NCBI GenBank assembly: GCA_043803805.1
Contig: JAZDJP010000057.1
Coordinates: 1-52,675, forward strand
Length of the DNA stretch: 52,675 bases
Reading direction: 5' to 3'
From: JAZDJP01 sp043803805
Lineage (GTDB): Bacteria > Planctomycetota > JAZDJP01
Under the pieces are notes generated by a model that was not told the origin of the DNA, made no database searches, and saw only the letters and a program-made list of their open reading frames with translations. How positions within the stretch are numbered: position 1 is the stretch's first letter; each line of letters opens with the position of its first letter. This document shows positions 16,202 to 24,564 of this stretch, piece after piece. A program made the translations under genes and the position numbers.

Positions 16202-17082
16202 GCGGAGGGCGCCTCCTGGGCCAGTTTCAGGAACACCTCGGCCTTTTCGAGTTCCCGCGGGAGGGCCTCCGCGGCGCCGGCGATCACGGATTCGGAAATC
16301 CCCTCGCGCGCCGCGATCCCGTCCGCCCACTCCTCGATGACCGGGTTCCCCGCGCTCCCCAATCCGGCGCGCTTGGCCATGGCGTTGGCCACGACGACAA
16401 TTTCGAGGAGGGGATTCCCCGGCGGGGTGTCCGGGCGGTGGTGACGTTCGATGACGATCGAGAGCGTCGGATCGAGCTTCCAGTGCCGGGCGAGCATGCG
16501 GCCCGCGCGGCAATGGTTGTATCCGAGCAGGGCGATCTCCGCGAAGGGAAGAGACACCTCGAATTCGCGGGCCTCCTCGATGGCCCGCCGGTAGCGGGCC
16601 GGCTCCGTCCGGATGAACAGGATTTTCCCGATGTCGTGCAGCAGTCCCGCGACGAAGTACGTCTCGAGTTCCGCCGACGTGACCTTCCGTTCCTTCGCCA
16701 GGAGCTTCGCCCCGACCGCGACGGCGAGGGAATGCCGCCAGAACTCCTGGGGCGTGAGCGGGAATCCCTCCTCTTCGTGAAAGAGCGTCGAGACGACGGC
16801 CGTGGAGAGGGCCATGCTTTTGACGGTGTTCACCCCGAGGAGGACGATGGCCTGGGCGAGGGAGTTCACCGACTGGGAGAGCCCGTAGAAGGACGAATTC
16901 ACCAGGCGGAGCACCTTTCCCGTGAGGACCGGGTCGATCATGATGATCTTCACGAGGTCCCGCGCGGAGGTGTCCATCTCGTGGGAAATCTCGGTCATCT
17001 TCCCCACGATGGGAGACACCGCGGGCATATCCTGGATGACGTCCCCGATGCCGGGATTGGCTTTGTAGATGATGGTATCCAT
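16198..17082 (-). CDS. HDOD-domain signalling protein
   Basis: 294 residues from the ATG at 17082, which has GGGGAG at good spacing; longer upstream forms read through non-coding sequence. The HDOD domain covers about 15-215 (AVSPIVGKMTEI, VNSSFYGLS, AIVLLGVNTVKSM) with an HD-like GLLHDIGK (about 127) and ERHHRPD near 210. HDOD proteins usually lack phosphohydrolase activity and act in signalling and regulation. First gene of a three-gene operon with the MBL hydrolase and the cNMP-binding protein; both junctions are 4-bp overlaps. Confidence 0.85.
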   Translation of the reverse strand: MDTIIYKANPGIGDVIQDMPAVSPIVGKMTEISHEMDTSARDLVKIIMIDPVLTGKVLRLVNSSFYGLSQSVNSLAQAIVLLGVNTVKSMALSTAVVSTLFHEEEGFPLTPQEFWRHSLAVAVGAKLLAKERKVTSAELETYFVAGLLHDIGKILFIRTEPARYRRAIEEAREFEVSLPFAEIALLGYNHCRAGRMLARHWKLDPTLSIVIERHHRPDTPPGNPLLEIVVVANAMAKRAGLGSAGNPVIEEWADGIAAREGISESVIAGAAEALPRELEKAEVFLKLAQEAPSA

Positions 17083-17266
17083 AAGACTCCCCGATATTGT
17101 ATAAGGCGGCGTCAAAAAGGGAAGCGTGGTCAGGCAGGGGGAGCTCGCGCGGGCCCGGCGCCGGATGCGGGAGGGTGACCTCTTTTCTCCTTTCCGGTGA
17201 TGGATGCAACATCGTTCGGGCGTTGACCATGCGGCTTTCCGATGGACGCCTCCCGGTCGATTTTGC

Positions 17267-17295
17267 TTGACGCCCCCGGGGAGGGCGGATAAGGT
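17267..17295 (+). promoter_or_regulatory. promoter of tig
   Basis: TTGACG at 17267-17272, a 17-nt spacer, and TAAGGT at 17290-17295. The start site would be about 40 nt before the trigger factor ATG. Confidence 0.5.
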
Positions 17296-17341
17296 TTCCG
17301 GTTGCGCTAATTTTTCAGAACACGTCGATGAGGTGCATGTC

Positions 17342-18673
17342 ATGCCACAGGAAGCGAAGGAACTCCCGGGCGCCGCGAATGCCGCGGCGCCGCTCAAGAC
17401 CACCCTCGAGGATGCCGGCCCGTGCCGGAAGCGTCTCTCGGTCGAGGTGCCCGTCGAGCGGGTGAAGGAGACGTTCGAGAAGAACTACGTCAACCTCTGC
17501 GAGAACGCGGTCCTGCCCGGCTTCCGCAAGGGGCATGCCCCGCGGAAACTCGTCGAGAAGCGCTTCTCCAAGGATGTCGAAGAGGATGTGAAGAGCGGTC
17601 TCGTCGCCGACACCTTTCGTGACATCGTTGAGGAGAAGAAGATTGACGTTCTCGGCGAGCCGAAGGTGGAGGAGGTGACCTTCGACCGCGAGAAGCCGTT
17701 TGCCTACAAAATCGTCTTTGAGGTCCGGCCCGAGTTCGCCCTGCCGGAGTACGCGTCGCTCGCGCTCAAGAAACCCGATCTCGCCGTTACCGACGCCCAG
17801 GTGGAGAAGGCCATCCAGAATCTCCGGGAGCGTCTGGCGAGCTGGGATGTGGTGGCGGGCGGCGCGGCCGGAGAGGGCGATCTCGTCATCGTGGACTGCA
17901 CCGTAACGGCAAACGGCCAGGTCGTCCTTGCCGAGAAGAACGTCCCTCACCGCGCCGGATCGGACAATCTGGCGGGTCTGCCGGTGGCGGATCTCGCCGG
18001 AAAAATCATCGGGGCGAAGGCCGGCGATGCGCTCACCCTCCCGGACGTCACCCTTCCCGACAATTTCAAGAAGGCCGCTTTCCGGAAGGCGAAGGCCGAG
18101 GTGGCCCTCACCATTCTGGAAGTGAAACGCGCGAAACTCCCGGAAGTCACGGAGGAGTGGGCGAAGGGCGTCGGGTTCGAATCCGTGGCGAATCTCCGCG
18201 ACGAGTTGAAAAAGGACTTGGAGGGGCGTCTGGCCCAGGCGGTGGAGGAGGCCCTGGACGAGCAGGTCCGGGAGAAGATTCTGGCGGCGGTCTCGTTCGA
18301 TCTTCCCGAGCAGCTCCTGGCCTCCGAGGCGGAGGACATTCTGATGCGCCGGCAGATCCAGCTCCTTTCCCGCGGAGTGCCCGCCGAGGCGGTGGAGAAG
18401 GAGATGGAGGCCTTGCGGACCCAGTCGAAGGACGCGGCGGTGCGGGCGCTCAAGCTCTTCTTCGTGTTCGATCGAATCGCGAAGGAGCAGAAGGTGTTCG
18501 CGACCGAGGAGGAGGTCAACGCCCGGATCGAGGCCATCGCGGCGCGTTACCAGAAGCCGGTCGACAAGGTTCGGGAGGATTTGTCCAAAAAGGGATCGCT
18601 CGCGGAGATCCGGAATCAGCTCCGCGAGGAGAAGGTGATAAAAATCATCCGCGAGAAGGCGAAGGTGGCCTAG
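17342..18673 (+). CDS. tig: trigger factor
   Basis: 443 residues from the ATG at 17342; in-frame sequence further upstream does not look coding. The N-terminal ribosome-binding domain has the signature GFRKGHAPRKLVEKRF (about 61-76), including the loop that contacts ribosomal protein uL23. A peptidyl-prolyl isomerase (FKBP-type) domain lies at about 175-265 and the helical C-terminal chaperone domain follows. It protects nascent chains at the ribosome exit. Order tig-clpP-clpX is the common bacterial one. The stop codon is part of a palindromic repeat. Confidence 0.95.
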   Translation: MPQEAKELPGAANAAAPLKTTLEDAGPCRKRLSVEVPVERVKETFEKNYVNLCENAVLPGFRKGHAPRKLVEKRFSKDVEEDVKSGLVADTFRDIVEEKKIDVLGEPKVEEVTFDREKPFAYKIVFEVRPEFALPEYASLALKKPDLAVTDAQVEKAIQNLRERLASWDVVAGGAAGEGDLVIVDCTVTANGQVVLAEKNVPHRAGSDNLAGLPVADLAGKIIGAKAGDALTLPDVTLPDNFKKAAFRKAKAEVALTILEVKRAKLPEVTEEWAKGVGFESVANLRDELKKDLEGRLAQAVEEALDEQVREKILAAVSFDLPEQLLASEAEDILMRRQIQLLSRGVPAEAVEKEMEALRTQSKDAAVRALKLFFVFDRIAKEQKVFATEEEVNARIEAIAARYQKPVDKVREDLSKKGSLAEIRNQLREEKVIKIIREKAKVA

Positions 18674-18789
18674 TGCCGCGTCACGCAAGAAAGTTGGGGT
18701 CAGGCAAGAGATTGTTGACGCGGCACTGTTGGGAAGTGCCCCGTCGAATGATTCATGAACCTCTAATTTCAAAGTTGACGGGGCACTAG
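18671..18789. repeat. two related hairpin elements in tandem
   Basis: First element: AGTGCCGCGTCA (18672-18683) pairs with TGACGCGGCACT (18716-18727). Second: AGTGCCCCGTC (18735-18745) pairs with GACGGGGCACT (18777-18787). They differ by a compensating G-C to C-G change in the stem. Hairpins like this often flank IS200-like or REP-associated transposases; none is present here. Confidence 0.85.
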
Positions 18790-18842
18790 CCGGCGCGTGA
18801 TGAGGGTGATTTGGCGTAATCGATTCGAAAAAGGAGAATCTC

Positions 18843-19508
18843 ATGAGCGCCACGGACAGGAAAATCATCCCGCCCTCGATGAATTACCTCGTCCCGATGG
18901 TCATCGAGACCACCGGACGGGGGGAGCGCGCTTACGACATCTACTCGAGGCTCCTCAAGGAACGGATTGTTTTCATCGGGACGGCGATTGACGATGTCGT
19001 GGCGAATCTGGCGATTGCCCAGATGCTGTTCCTCCGCGGCGAGAACAAGAAGGATGACATCAACATCTACATCAATTCCCCGGGCGGCTCGGTGACGGCG
19101 GGTCTGGCCATCTACGACACGATGCAGTTCGTCGAGTGCGATGTCGCCACCTACTGCCTCGGGCAGGCCTCGAGCATGGGGGCGGTGCTTCTCACCGCGG
19201 GGGCGAAAGGGAAACGGTACTGCCTCCCGCACGCCCGCGTCATGCTCCACCAGCCGTGGGGCGGGGCGCAGGGGTCCGCCATCGACATTTCCATCCAGGC
19301 CGACGAGATCATGCGCTTGAAGGCGAAGATCAACGAGATCATCGCCCTTCACACCGGCCAGGCCCTGAAAAAAATAGAAAGGGATACCGACCGCGACTTC
19401 TTCATGTCGTCGGAGGAGGCGAAGAAGTACGGTCTCACCGATGTTGTTCTCGAAAGCCACAAGCTCAAGGCCCTCGGGCCCCAGGCCCCGAAGGGGGATA
19501 ACGCGTGA
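18843..19508 (+). CDS. clpP: ATP-dependent Clp protease proteolytic subunit
   Basis: 221 residues; ATG preceded by AAAAAGGAG. The catalytic serine is Ser111 (GQASSMGA) and the histidine His136 (MLHQPWGG); the aspartate falls in the DTDRD block near residue 180. Fourteen subunits form the barrel that degrades proteins unfolded by ClpX. Its stop overlaps the clpX start by 4 bp (GTGA), so the two are coupled. A possible further AAA+ partner is encoded at 25967. Confidence 0.96.
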   Translation: MSATDRKIIPPSMNYLVPMVIETTGRGERAYDIYSRLLKERIVFIGTAIDDVVANLAIAQMLFLRGENKKDDINIYINSPGGSVTAGLAIYDTMQFVECDVATYCLGQASSMGAVLLTAGAKGKRYCLPHARVMLHQPWGGAQGSAIDISIQADEIMRLKAKINEIIALHTGQALKKIERDTDRDFFMSSEEAKKYGLTDVVLESHKLKALGPQAPKGDNA

Positions 19509-20773
19509 CGAGTCCCCGACCCCCCCGCGGCCAGGGCACCTGCGCTTTCTGCGGGAAGCCCAACAATCCCGCCCTCGGCCGGTTCGTCGAGGGTCCCGGG
19601 GGGATGCTCCTTTGTGACGAATGCGTGAATCTCTGCGGCAGCGTCCTCCGGGATGACACCAAGGCGCGGCACAAGAAGCATCCGCGCATCACCCGTGTCC
19701 CGGCGCCCGCCGAAATCAAGGGGCGGCTCGACGAATTCGTCATCGGGCAGGACCGCACCAAGCGCGTCCTGGCCGTGGCCGTCCACAACCACTACAAGCG
19801 GCTCATCGCGGAGACCAAGCCCGGGGACGTGGAGATCGAGAAATCGAACATACTTCTCATGGGGCCGACGGGGGTGGGGAAAACCCTTCTGGCCCGGACG
19901 CTCGCCCGCATTCTGGATGTCCCCTTCGCCATCGGCGATGCGACAACGCTCACCGAGGCGGGCTACGTGGGTGAGGACGTGGAGAATCTGCTTCTGCGTC
20001 TGCTGCAGAATGCCGATTTCAACGTCCCGCGGGCCGAGCAGGGCATCGTTTACATCGACGAAATCGACAAGATCGCCAAGACCCAGCACAATGTCTCCAT
20101 CACCCGGGATGTTTCGGGGGAGGGCGTCCAGCAGGCGCTTCTCAAGATGCTCGAGGGGTCGGTTTCCAACGTCCCGCCGCAGGGCGGTCGCAAGCATCCC
20201 GAGCAGCAGTACATCCAGGTGAACACGACGAACATCCTTTTTATCTGCGGGGGGACGTTCACCGGGATCGATGACATCATCCGGCGGCGCCTGGCGAAGA
20301 GCGCCATCGGCTACCATCCCACGACGAAAGGCGTTTCCGATATGGACGACGGCGAGATCCTCGACCAGGTCTCGAACGAGGATCTCGTCAAGTACGGGAT
20401 GATTCCCGAGTTCATCGGGCGTCTGCCGGTGACGGCGCCGCTTCACCCGCTGTCCGATGCCGAGCTTGTCGTCATCCTTCAGAAACCCCGTAACGCCCTT
20501 CTCAAACAGTATGTTCGTCTTTTCGAGATGGAGGGGTGTTCGCTCGAATTCGCCGAGCCGGCCCTCCTGGAAATCGTCCGCCTGACGCGCGAGAAGAAGA
20601 CGGGCGCCCGGGCCCTCCGGTCCGTGGTGGAGGGTTTCATGCTCGACATCATGTACGAGATGCCGGGCCGCGAAAAGGGGCATTACGTCATCACCCCCGA
20701 GGTGGTCCGCGGCGAGAAGACCGCCGATCCTCTCCCCGTCTCCCAGGAAAAATCCCAGCGCGAAAGCGCCTGA
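19505..20773 (+). CDS. clpX: ATP-dependent Clp protease ATP-binding subunit ClpX
   Basis: 422 residues from a GTG overlapping the clpP stop. The N-terminal zinc-binding domain has Cys13, Cys16, Cys37 and Cys40. The AAA+ core shows Walker A GPTGVGKT (about 120-127), Walker B VYIDEIDKI, and the ClpX-specific GYVGEDVEN pore-1 neighbourhood. The sensor-2 region ends in GARALRSVVE. It unfolds tagged proteins and feeds them to ClpP. An IGY segment (SAIGYHP) takes the place of the IGF loop that docks on ClpP. Confidence 0.96.
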   Translation: MTSPRPPRGQGTCAFCGKPNNPALGRFVEGPGGMLLCDECVNLCGSVLRDDTKARHKKHPRITRVPAPAEIKGRLDEFVIGQDRTKRVLAVAVHNHYKRLIAETKPGDVEIEKSNILLMGPTGVGKTLLARTLARILDVPFAIGDATTLTEAGYVGEDVENLLLRLLQNADFNVPRAEQGIVYIDEIDKIAKTQHNVSITRDVSGEGVQQALLKMLEGSVSNVPPQGGRKHPEQQYIQVNTTNILFICGGTFTGIDDIIRRRLAKSAIGYHPTTKGVSDMDDGEILDQVSNEDLVKYGMIPEFIGRLPVTAPLHPLSDAELVVILQKPRNALLKQYVRLFEMEGCSLEFAEPALLEIVRLTREKKTGARALRSVVEGFMLDIMYEMPGREKGHYVITPEVVRGEKTADPLPVSQEKSQRESA

Positions 20774-20808
20774 CGTTTCAGAGTTCCGTTCGTTGACCGG
20801 AGAAAATC

Positions 20809-21663
20809 GTGCCTCCACGCTGGCTTGCGGCGGGCATGGCGTTATGCTTCGCGGCGGCGCCCGCGCCCCCCGGCGGCCCCGTTGCCGACGCGACGCCCTC
20901 CGGGTTCCGGGAGATCGCCCCGGGTTGCGCCCGGTGGGATTTCACGGGGCCGTGGCGGAAGGTGATGCAGGACGTCACGGTGGTGCGGGCGGACCTGGAT
21001 ATCCCCGGGGTTTCGGCCGAGGTGGAATGCCGCCGGGAGACGACCATCGAGGGATATCATCGGGATCGCACGGAGCGGGCGGCGAAGGAGGATATCCGGC
21101 TCGTGGCAACGCTCAACGGAAGCGTTCTGGGGGCGGTGGCCGCCGGGCGGGTGGTGTCCTGTCCCAAGGAGGAGGGGCCGGAAATCTGCTGGGGGATGGA
21201 CGGTCGGGGGGCGTTCATCCGCCCCATCGATTTTTTTCGGTCCGCGATCGGAAAGGAGGCGTCCGAGGGCATCCGCGGGGCGCTTTGCCCCTGGCCGCCG
21301 GGATGCCCGCCGGTGGTGGAGGATGGAACGGGGGTGGACGAGGCGGTGCTGGATGAGGGGGTCCGCGTCGCCCGCGTGAGGAATCCGCGGTCGCTGGCGG
21401 GAATCGGGGCGAAGGGACGGCGGGTGTATCTGGTGCTGATCCGGGGGCGATCCCAGCAATCCGTCGGGATGACGCTCGACGAGGCCGGTGCGTTTCTGTG
21501 CGAGCAACTGCCCGAAATCGAAAGCGCGGTCAATCTGGACGGCGGCGCGTCGAGTTCCCTGTTTGTCGCCGGAGAGGACATCCGGCGGATGGCCTGCGTC
21601 CGGAATCTGCGGAAAATTCCGAGCGTGATTCATATCCTGGCGCCGGGCGGGGAGAAGAAATGA
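20809..21663 (+). CDS. exported phosphodiester glycosidase (NAGPA domain)
   Basis: 284 residues from a GTG behind CGGAG. The N-terminus is a signal peptide (Arg, then AAGMALCFAAAPA). The C-terminal region has VNLDGGASSSLFVAG (about 243-257), the hallmark of the NAGPA / DUF2233 phosphodiester glycosidase family, and an earlier RTERAAKEDIRLVATLNG block. Family members remove GlcNAc or related sugars from phosphodiester links, for instance in wall or exopolysaccharide turnover; the substrate here is unknown. It follows clpX at 35 nt and may share its transcript. Confidence 0.82.
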   Translation: MPPRWLAAGMALCFAAAPAPPGGPVADATPSGFREIAPGCARWDFTGPWRKVMQDVTVVRADLDIPGVSAEVECRRETTIEGYHRDRTERAAKEDIRLVATLNGSVLGAVAAGRVVSCPKEEGPEICWGMDGRGAFIRPIDFFRSAIGKEASEGIRGALCPWPPGCPPVVEDGTGVDEAVLDEGVRVARVRNPRSLAGIGAKGRRVYLVLIRGRSQQSVGMTLDEAGAFLCEQLPEIESAVNLDGGASSSLFVAGEDIRRMACVRNLRKIPSVIHILAPGGEKK

Positions 21664-21678
21664 GGGGGGAATCGGAAC

Positions 21679-22068
21679 ATGGAAAAACTTGTTATCACAA
21701 TCAGATTGGGCAAGCATTCAACTGATGGATTTTGCGAGGTAATAAGGTGGTTAGATGATATAGGTTTGAGCATGAAAAATCCTGCCTCGGCACTTGTTAC
21801 CGGTTTCGGTCCGAAGGGACAGTTTGTGACGAGTATGGAATCGGTTAGGGATGATGCGAAAAATCGCAAGCCGGGATGTGTTCAGTTGTGGTTCGATAAT
21901 GAAACGGATATCTTTGTTTCTTGGAACCGTCAGGAGGTAAGCATTTTCCTGGATGGACTCGAAGACCACCAGAAAGATTCGGTTCTGGAATCTCTTCTCA
22001 AGAATTTCGCTGTTGTTAAATTGGTTGGTTCTCGCTTAGGGTGGAAGATGTGTTTTGAGTATGTTTGA
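21679..22068 (+). CDS. small hypothetical protein
   Basis: 129 residues, unrecognised. Mixed alpha/beta, no membrane segment and no cysteine cluster; CVQLWFDNETD and EVSIFLDGLED are the only distinctive stretches. GC is much lower than in clpX and the glycosidase before it. It begins 16 nt after the glycosidase stop with AGGGGGGAATCGGAAC upstream. The composition difference suggests foreign origin, and a structured repeat and a tRNA lie directly beyond it. Confidence 0.55.
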   Translation: MEKLVITIRLGKHSTDGFCEVIRWLDDIGLSMKNPASALVTGFGPKGQFVTSMESVRDDAKNRKPGCVQLWFDNETDIFVSWNRQEVSIFLDGLEDHQKDSVLESLLKNFAVVKLVGSRLGWKMCFEYV

Positions 22069-22109
22069 AAGTGCTTGCGACGTTTGAGGTTGGGTATGTG
22101 TTGAAGGGG

Positions 22110-22349
22110 GGAGTTGCCCGAAGCGCTCGCTTCGCCTCCGGCTCCGCTCCGGCATGGGCGTCGGCCTTCCGCTCGCATCCTGCCCTCCATCGGGACACGG
22201 GTTCAACTCCTTGTAGGGTGACGGGATACGTCTGCCGATTTTCGCTTGAGAAACGAGCCAGACAAGGAGCATAGGGCGACGGCGTGTCTGCATGGCGACA
22301 CGCCGAGCCCGTAGCGACGACGTATGGCGACGTTTATCGAGCGAAAATC
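22110..22349. repeat. structured intergenic element abutting tRNA-Leu
   Basis: About 240 bp with no supported gene. GATTTTCGCT (22237-22246) pairs with AGCGAAAATC (22340-22349). Between them CGGCGTGTC (22280-22288) pairs with GACACGCCG (22297-22305), extended by GGGC (22274) and GCCC (22307). A tRNA T-arm-like CGGGTTCAACTCC lies at about 22199. It ends exactly at the tRNA 3' end. Confidence 0.65.
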
Positions 22350-22432
22350 TGCCGAGGGGGGGAGTTGAACCCCCATGCCTTGTGGGCACATGGTCCTGAA
22401 CCATGCGCGTCTGCCAGTTCCGCCACCTCGGC
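22350..22432 (-). tRNA. tRNA-Leu (anticodon CAG)
   Basis: Read on the minus strand, a 7-bp acceptor stem (GCCGAGG with CCTCGGC) closes a D-arm starting TGGCGGAACTGGCAGACGC. The anticodon stem-loop ATGGTTCAGGACCAT shows anticodon CAG. A short variable arm of class II type (GTGCCCACAAGGCAT) and the T-arm GGGGGTTCAACTCCCCC follow. The discriminator base is A, normal for Leu. CCA is not encoded. Confidence 0.95.
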
Positions 22433-22502
22433 GATTGCGGATGTTCCGGGGGTATTGTAAGGCGGAGGCGGAAGGGGTCAACAGCGAATTCCGCGACGCC
22501 CG

Positions 22503-23564
22503 TCAGCGCTTTTTCTTTTTCGCCTTCGCCGCCGCGAGTTTTTCGCGGACGATCGCGTGGGCCACGAACAGGGGCGGGCACTTTTCGCGTTTCGCCCGGG
22601 CCCAGATTTTCTCGAGGGTCCTTCCGATCTTCTCCAGCCAGGGCTTCTCGTCCTTCTCGTTGATGAGTTCGAGGACGTAGAGCCGGATGAGCCCACCCGC
22701 GTTGATGACGTAATCCGGGGCGTGGAGGATGCCCCGTTTGTGGAGCGCAACCGGATCCGTTTTCTCATCGCGGAACTGGTTGTTCGCCCCGCCGGCCACC
22801 ACTTTCGCCCGGATCTCGGGGATGGTTTTCGCGTTCAGCGCGAAACTGAGCGCGCACGGGGCATAGAGGTCCGCCCCGACCTTGTGGATTTCGTCCGCCC
22901 GGGCGATGCGCGCCCCGGTCTCGGCGGCGATGGATTTGCATCGCTCCCGGTCAATGTCGCCGATCACGAGGCGCGCCCCGTCCTTCGCCAGAAGCCGCGC
23001 GAGTTTTCCGCCGACCTGGCCGACGCCCTGGATGGCGATGGTCATCCCCTTCACGCTGTTTTGCCCGAAGGCCGTCTTCACCGCGGCCTTGATGCCGAAG
23101 AAAACCCCGGGCGCCGTGGCCAGCGCCGGGTCGCCGCTCCCGCCCTTCTCGGGGCTCATTCCCGTGAGGTGGAGGGTGCGCTCGCCGATGACGTCGAGGT
23201 CGCGGGAGGAGATGCCGGAATCCTCGGCCGCGATGTAGGCGCCGCCGAGCGATTCCACCAGATCCCCGACCGCCAGGAGCAGGTCCCGCGTCTTGTGTTT
23301 GGCGGGATTGCCGACGATGACCGTCTTCCCGCCGCCGAGTTTGAGGTTGGAGATGCAGGCCTTGTGGGTCATCGCCCGGGAGAGGCGCAGGACGTCCTCC
23401 AGGGCATCCTTTTCCTTTTTGTAGGGCCACATCCTCACGCCGCCGAGCGAGGGGCCGAGGACCGTGCTGTGGACCGAGCAGATGGCGTGGAGTCCGGTCG
23501 CGGCATCTTTGCCGACGACGACCTGCTCGTAACCGCGGACGGGAAGTTTTTTGAGCTTGATCAT
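22503..23564 (-). CDS. Leu/Glu/Phe/Val dehydrogenase family protein
   Basis: 353 residues from the ATG at 23564, which lies 9 nt behind a TATAAT. The catalytic lysine sits in LGGGKTVI (about 79-86) and the Asp/Glu block in IAAEDSGIS. The NAD-binding Rossmann fold begins IQGVGQVGGKLA with acidic DID after the second strand, favouring NAD over NADP. The size fits leucine or phenylalanine dehydrogenase rather than the longer glutamate dehydrogenase. It deaminates an amino acid to the 2-oxo acid. The C-terminus ends in a lysine-rich tail (AAAKAKKKKR), an oddity. Confidence 0.87.
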   Translation of the reverse strand: MIKLKKLPVRGYEQVVVGKDAATGLHAICSVHSTVLGPSLGGVRMWPYKKEKDALEDVLRLSRAMTHKACISNLKLGGGKTVIVGNPAKHKTRDLLLAVGDLVESLGGAYIAAEDSGISSRDLDVIGERTLHLTGMSPEKGGSGDPALATAPGVFFGIKAAVKTAFGQNSVKGMTIAIQGVGQVGGKLARLLAKDGARLVIGDIDRERCKSIAAETGARIARADEIHKVGADLYAPCALSFALNAKTIPEIRAKVVAGGANNQFRDEKTDPVALHKRGILHAPDYVINAGGLIRLYVLELINEKDEKPWLEKIGRTLEKIWARAKREKCPPLFVAHAIVREKLAAAKAKKKKR

Positions 23565-23573
23565 GGTGGGGCC

Positions 23574-23600
23574 ATTATACCGTAGCGGAAAATGATGCAA
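23574..23600 (-). promoter_or_regulatory. promoter of the amino-acid dehydrogenase gene, leaderless type
   Basis: On the minus strand: TTGCAT (23600-23595), 15-nt spacer, perfect TATAAT (23579-23574), then 9 nt to the ATG. The message would begin at or very near the start codon, and no ribosome-binding site is present. Confidence 0.6.
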
Positions 23601-23708
23601 GGTATTTTGCCGGAGGCGCCGGAAACATCGGGGGTCGAGGAACGCGGGACCGGAGGAAGGGGCAATCGCCGGGCGGCCATTAGTCGCCGTTCAACAATAA
23701 ATGCTTCA

Positions 23709-24557
23709 TTACTCCAACGAGTCGATGAATTCGCGGAATCGGAAGAACCGGCCCGGGCACTCGGTGATGCCATTGTCGCGGACATCCTTGTGGCGGCGGA
23801 TGTGCGTGGTTGGGATGTGGTAGCGTTCCATGAGCCAGCGAGTGAGTGTCTTCAAGGCGGCCGTCTGGCGGGCGGAGGGGCGGCCTTCCTCGAAATTTCC
23901 CACGAGGCAAACGCCGATGCCGTACTCGTTGTATTCCTTGTTCCCGGCGTGGGCGCCGATGAGTTGCTGGCGCCAGCGGGGGCCCGTCTCGATTTCGCCG
24001 TCTCCGGAGTCGGTCCCGTTTCCGATGACGAAGTCGTAGCCGAGGCCGTTCTCCCAGCCCTTTTCCTCGCGGTGATACCGGTCGAACTTGGCGGCGTTGC
24101 CGTTCGTCGTGTCGCTGTGGTGGATGACGATGTACTTCCACGGCCGCACCGGGACCCGCGGGATGATGTCCCGGGGAAGGGAGGCGTCGGGCGCCGGGAC
24201 GACTTTGGGTTCCCGCGCCAGGTGCAACGCGATCAGCCCCGTGGCCTGGCGGGGGAGGTACACGCTTCCGCTTACATAGCGCACGGGTTCGTCCATGGGG
24301 ACGGTCTTCCCGTTCACCTCGAGGGCCGTCATCCCCACGGCAAAGGCGACCTGATTCGACGTGTTGGAAAAAAGCATACGGCGGCCGTTTCCGTGTTCCC
24401 AGGTGAAGTTGAATGTGCGCGCGACCTCCTCGGCCCGGACGAACGTGTCCAAGGATTCGGGGGGGCGTTGCGGGGGTGGTTCCAATGTCCCGCCGCCGGA
24501 GCGGCAACCCGCGGCGACCGCGGCGAGAAGAAGGAGTGCGGACAGTCCCGGCTTCAT
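23709..24557 (-). CDS. lipoprotein N-acetylmuramoyl-L-alanine amidase (Amidase_2)
   Basis: 282 residues. A lipoprotein signal peptide ends in AVAAGC, predicting acylation of Cys17. A linker domain of about 110 residues precedes an Amidase_2 / PGRP domain (about 135-280). The zinc ligands are visible: His in IVIHHSD, His in IRRHKDV, and Cys in TECPG, with the catalytic region in GLGYDFVIGNG. It should cut the amide bond between muramic acid and L-alanine from the periplasmic side of a membrane. It sits 7 nt behind the LOG-type gene stop, on the same strand. Confidence 0.85.
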   Translation of the reverse strand: MKPGLSALLLLAAVAAGCRSGGGTLEPPPQRPPESLDTFVRAEEVARTFNFTWEHGNGRRMLFSNTSNQVAFAVGMTALEVNGKTVPMDEPVRYVSGSVYLPRQATGLIALHLAREPKVVPAPDASLPRDIIPRVPVRPWKYIVIHHSDTTNGNAAKFDRYHREEKGWENGLGYDFVIGNGTDSGDGEIETGPRWRQQLIGAHAGNKEYNEYGIGVCLVGNFEEGRPSARQTAALKTLTRWLMERYHIPTTHIRRHKDVRDNGITECPGRFFRFREFIDSLE

Positions 24558-24564
24558 GTCTTCT

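Noticed and set aside
17083..17403. Longer HDOD protein starting at 17403
   Set aside because: The added part overlaps the tig promoter region and is Arg/Ser/Cys-rich; ATG 17082 has a strong ribosome-binding site.
22190..22230. tmRNA or second tRNA 3' end (CGGGTTCAACTCC)
   Set aside because: No acceptor stem, no matching 5' part and no CCA context; only the T-arm-like stretch fits.
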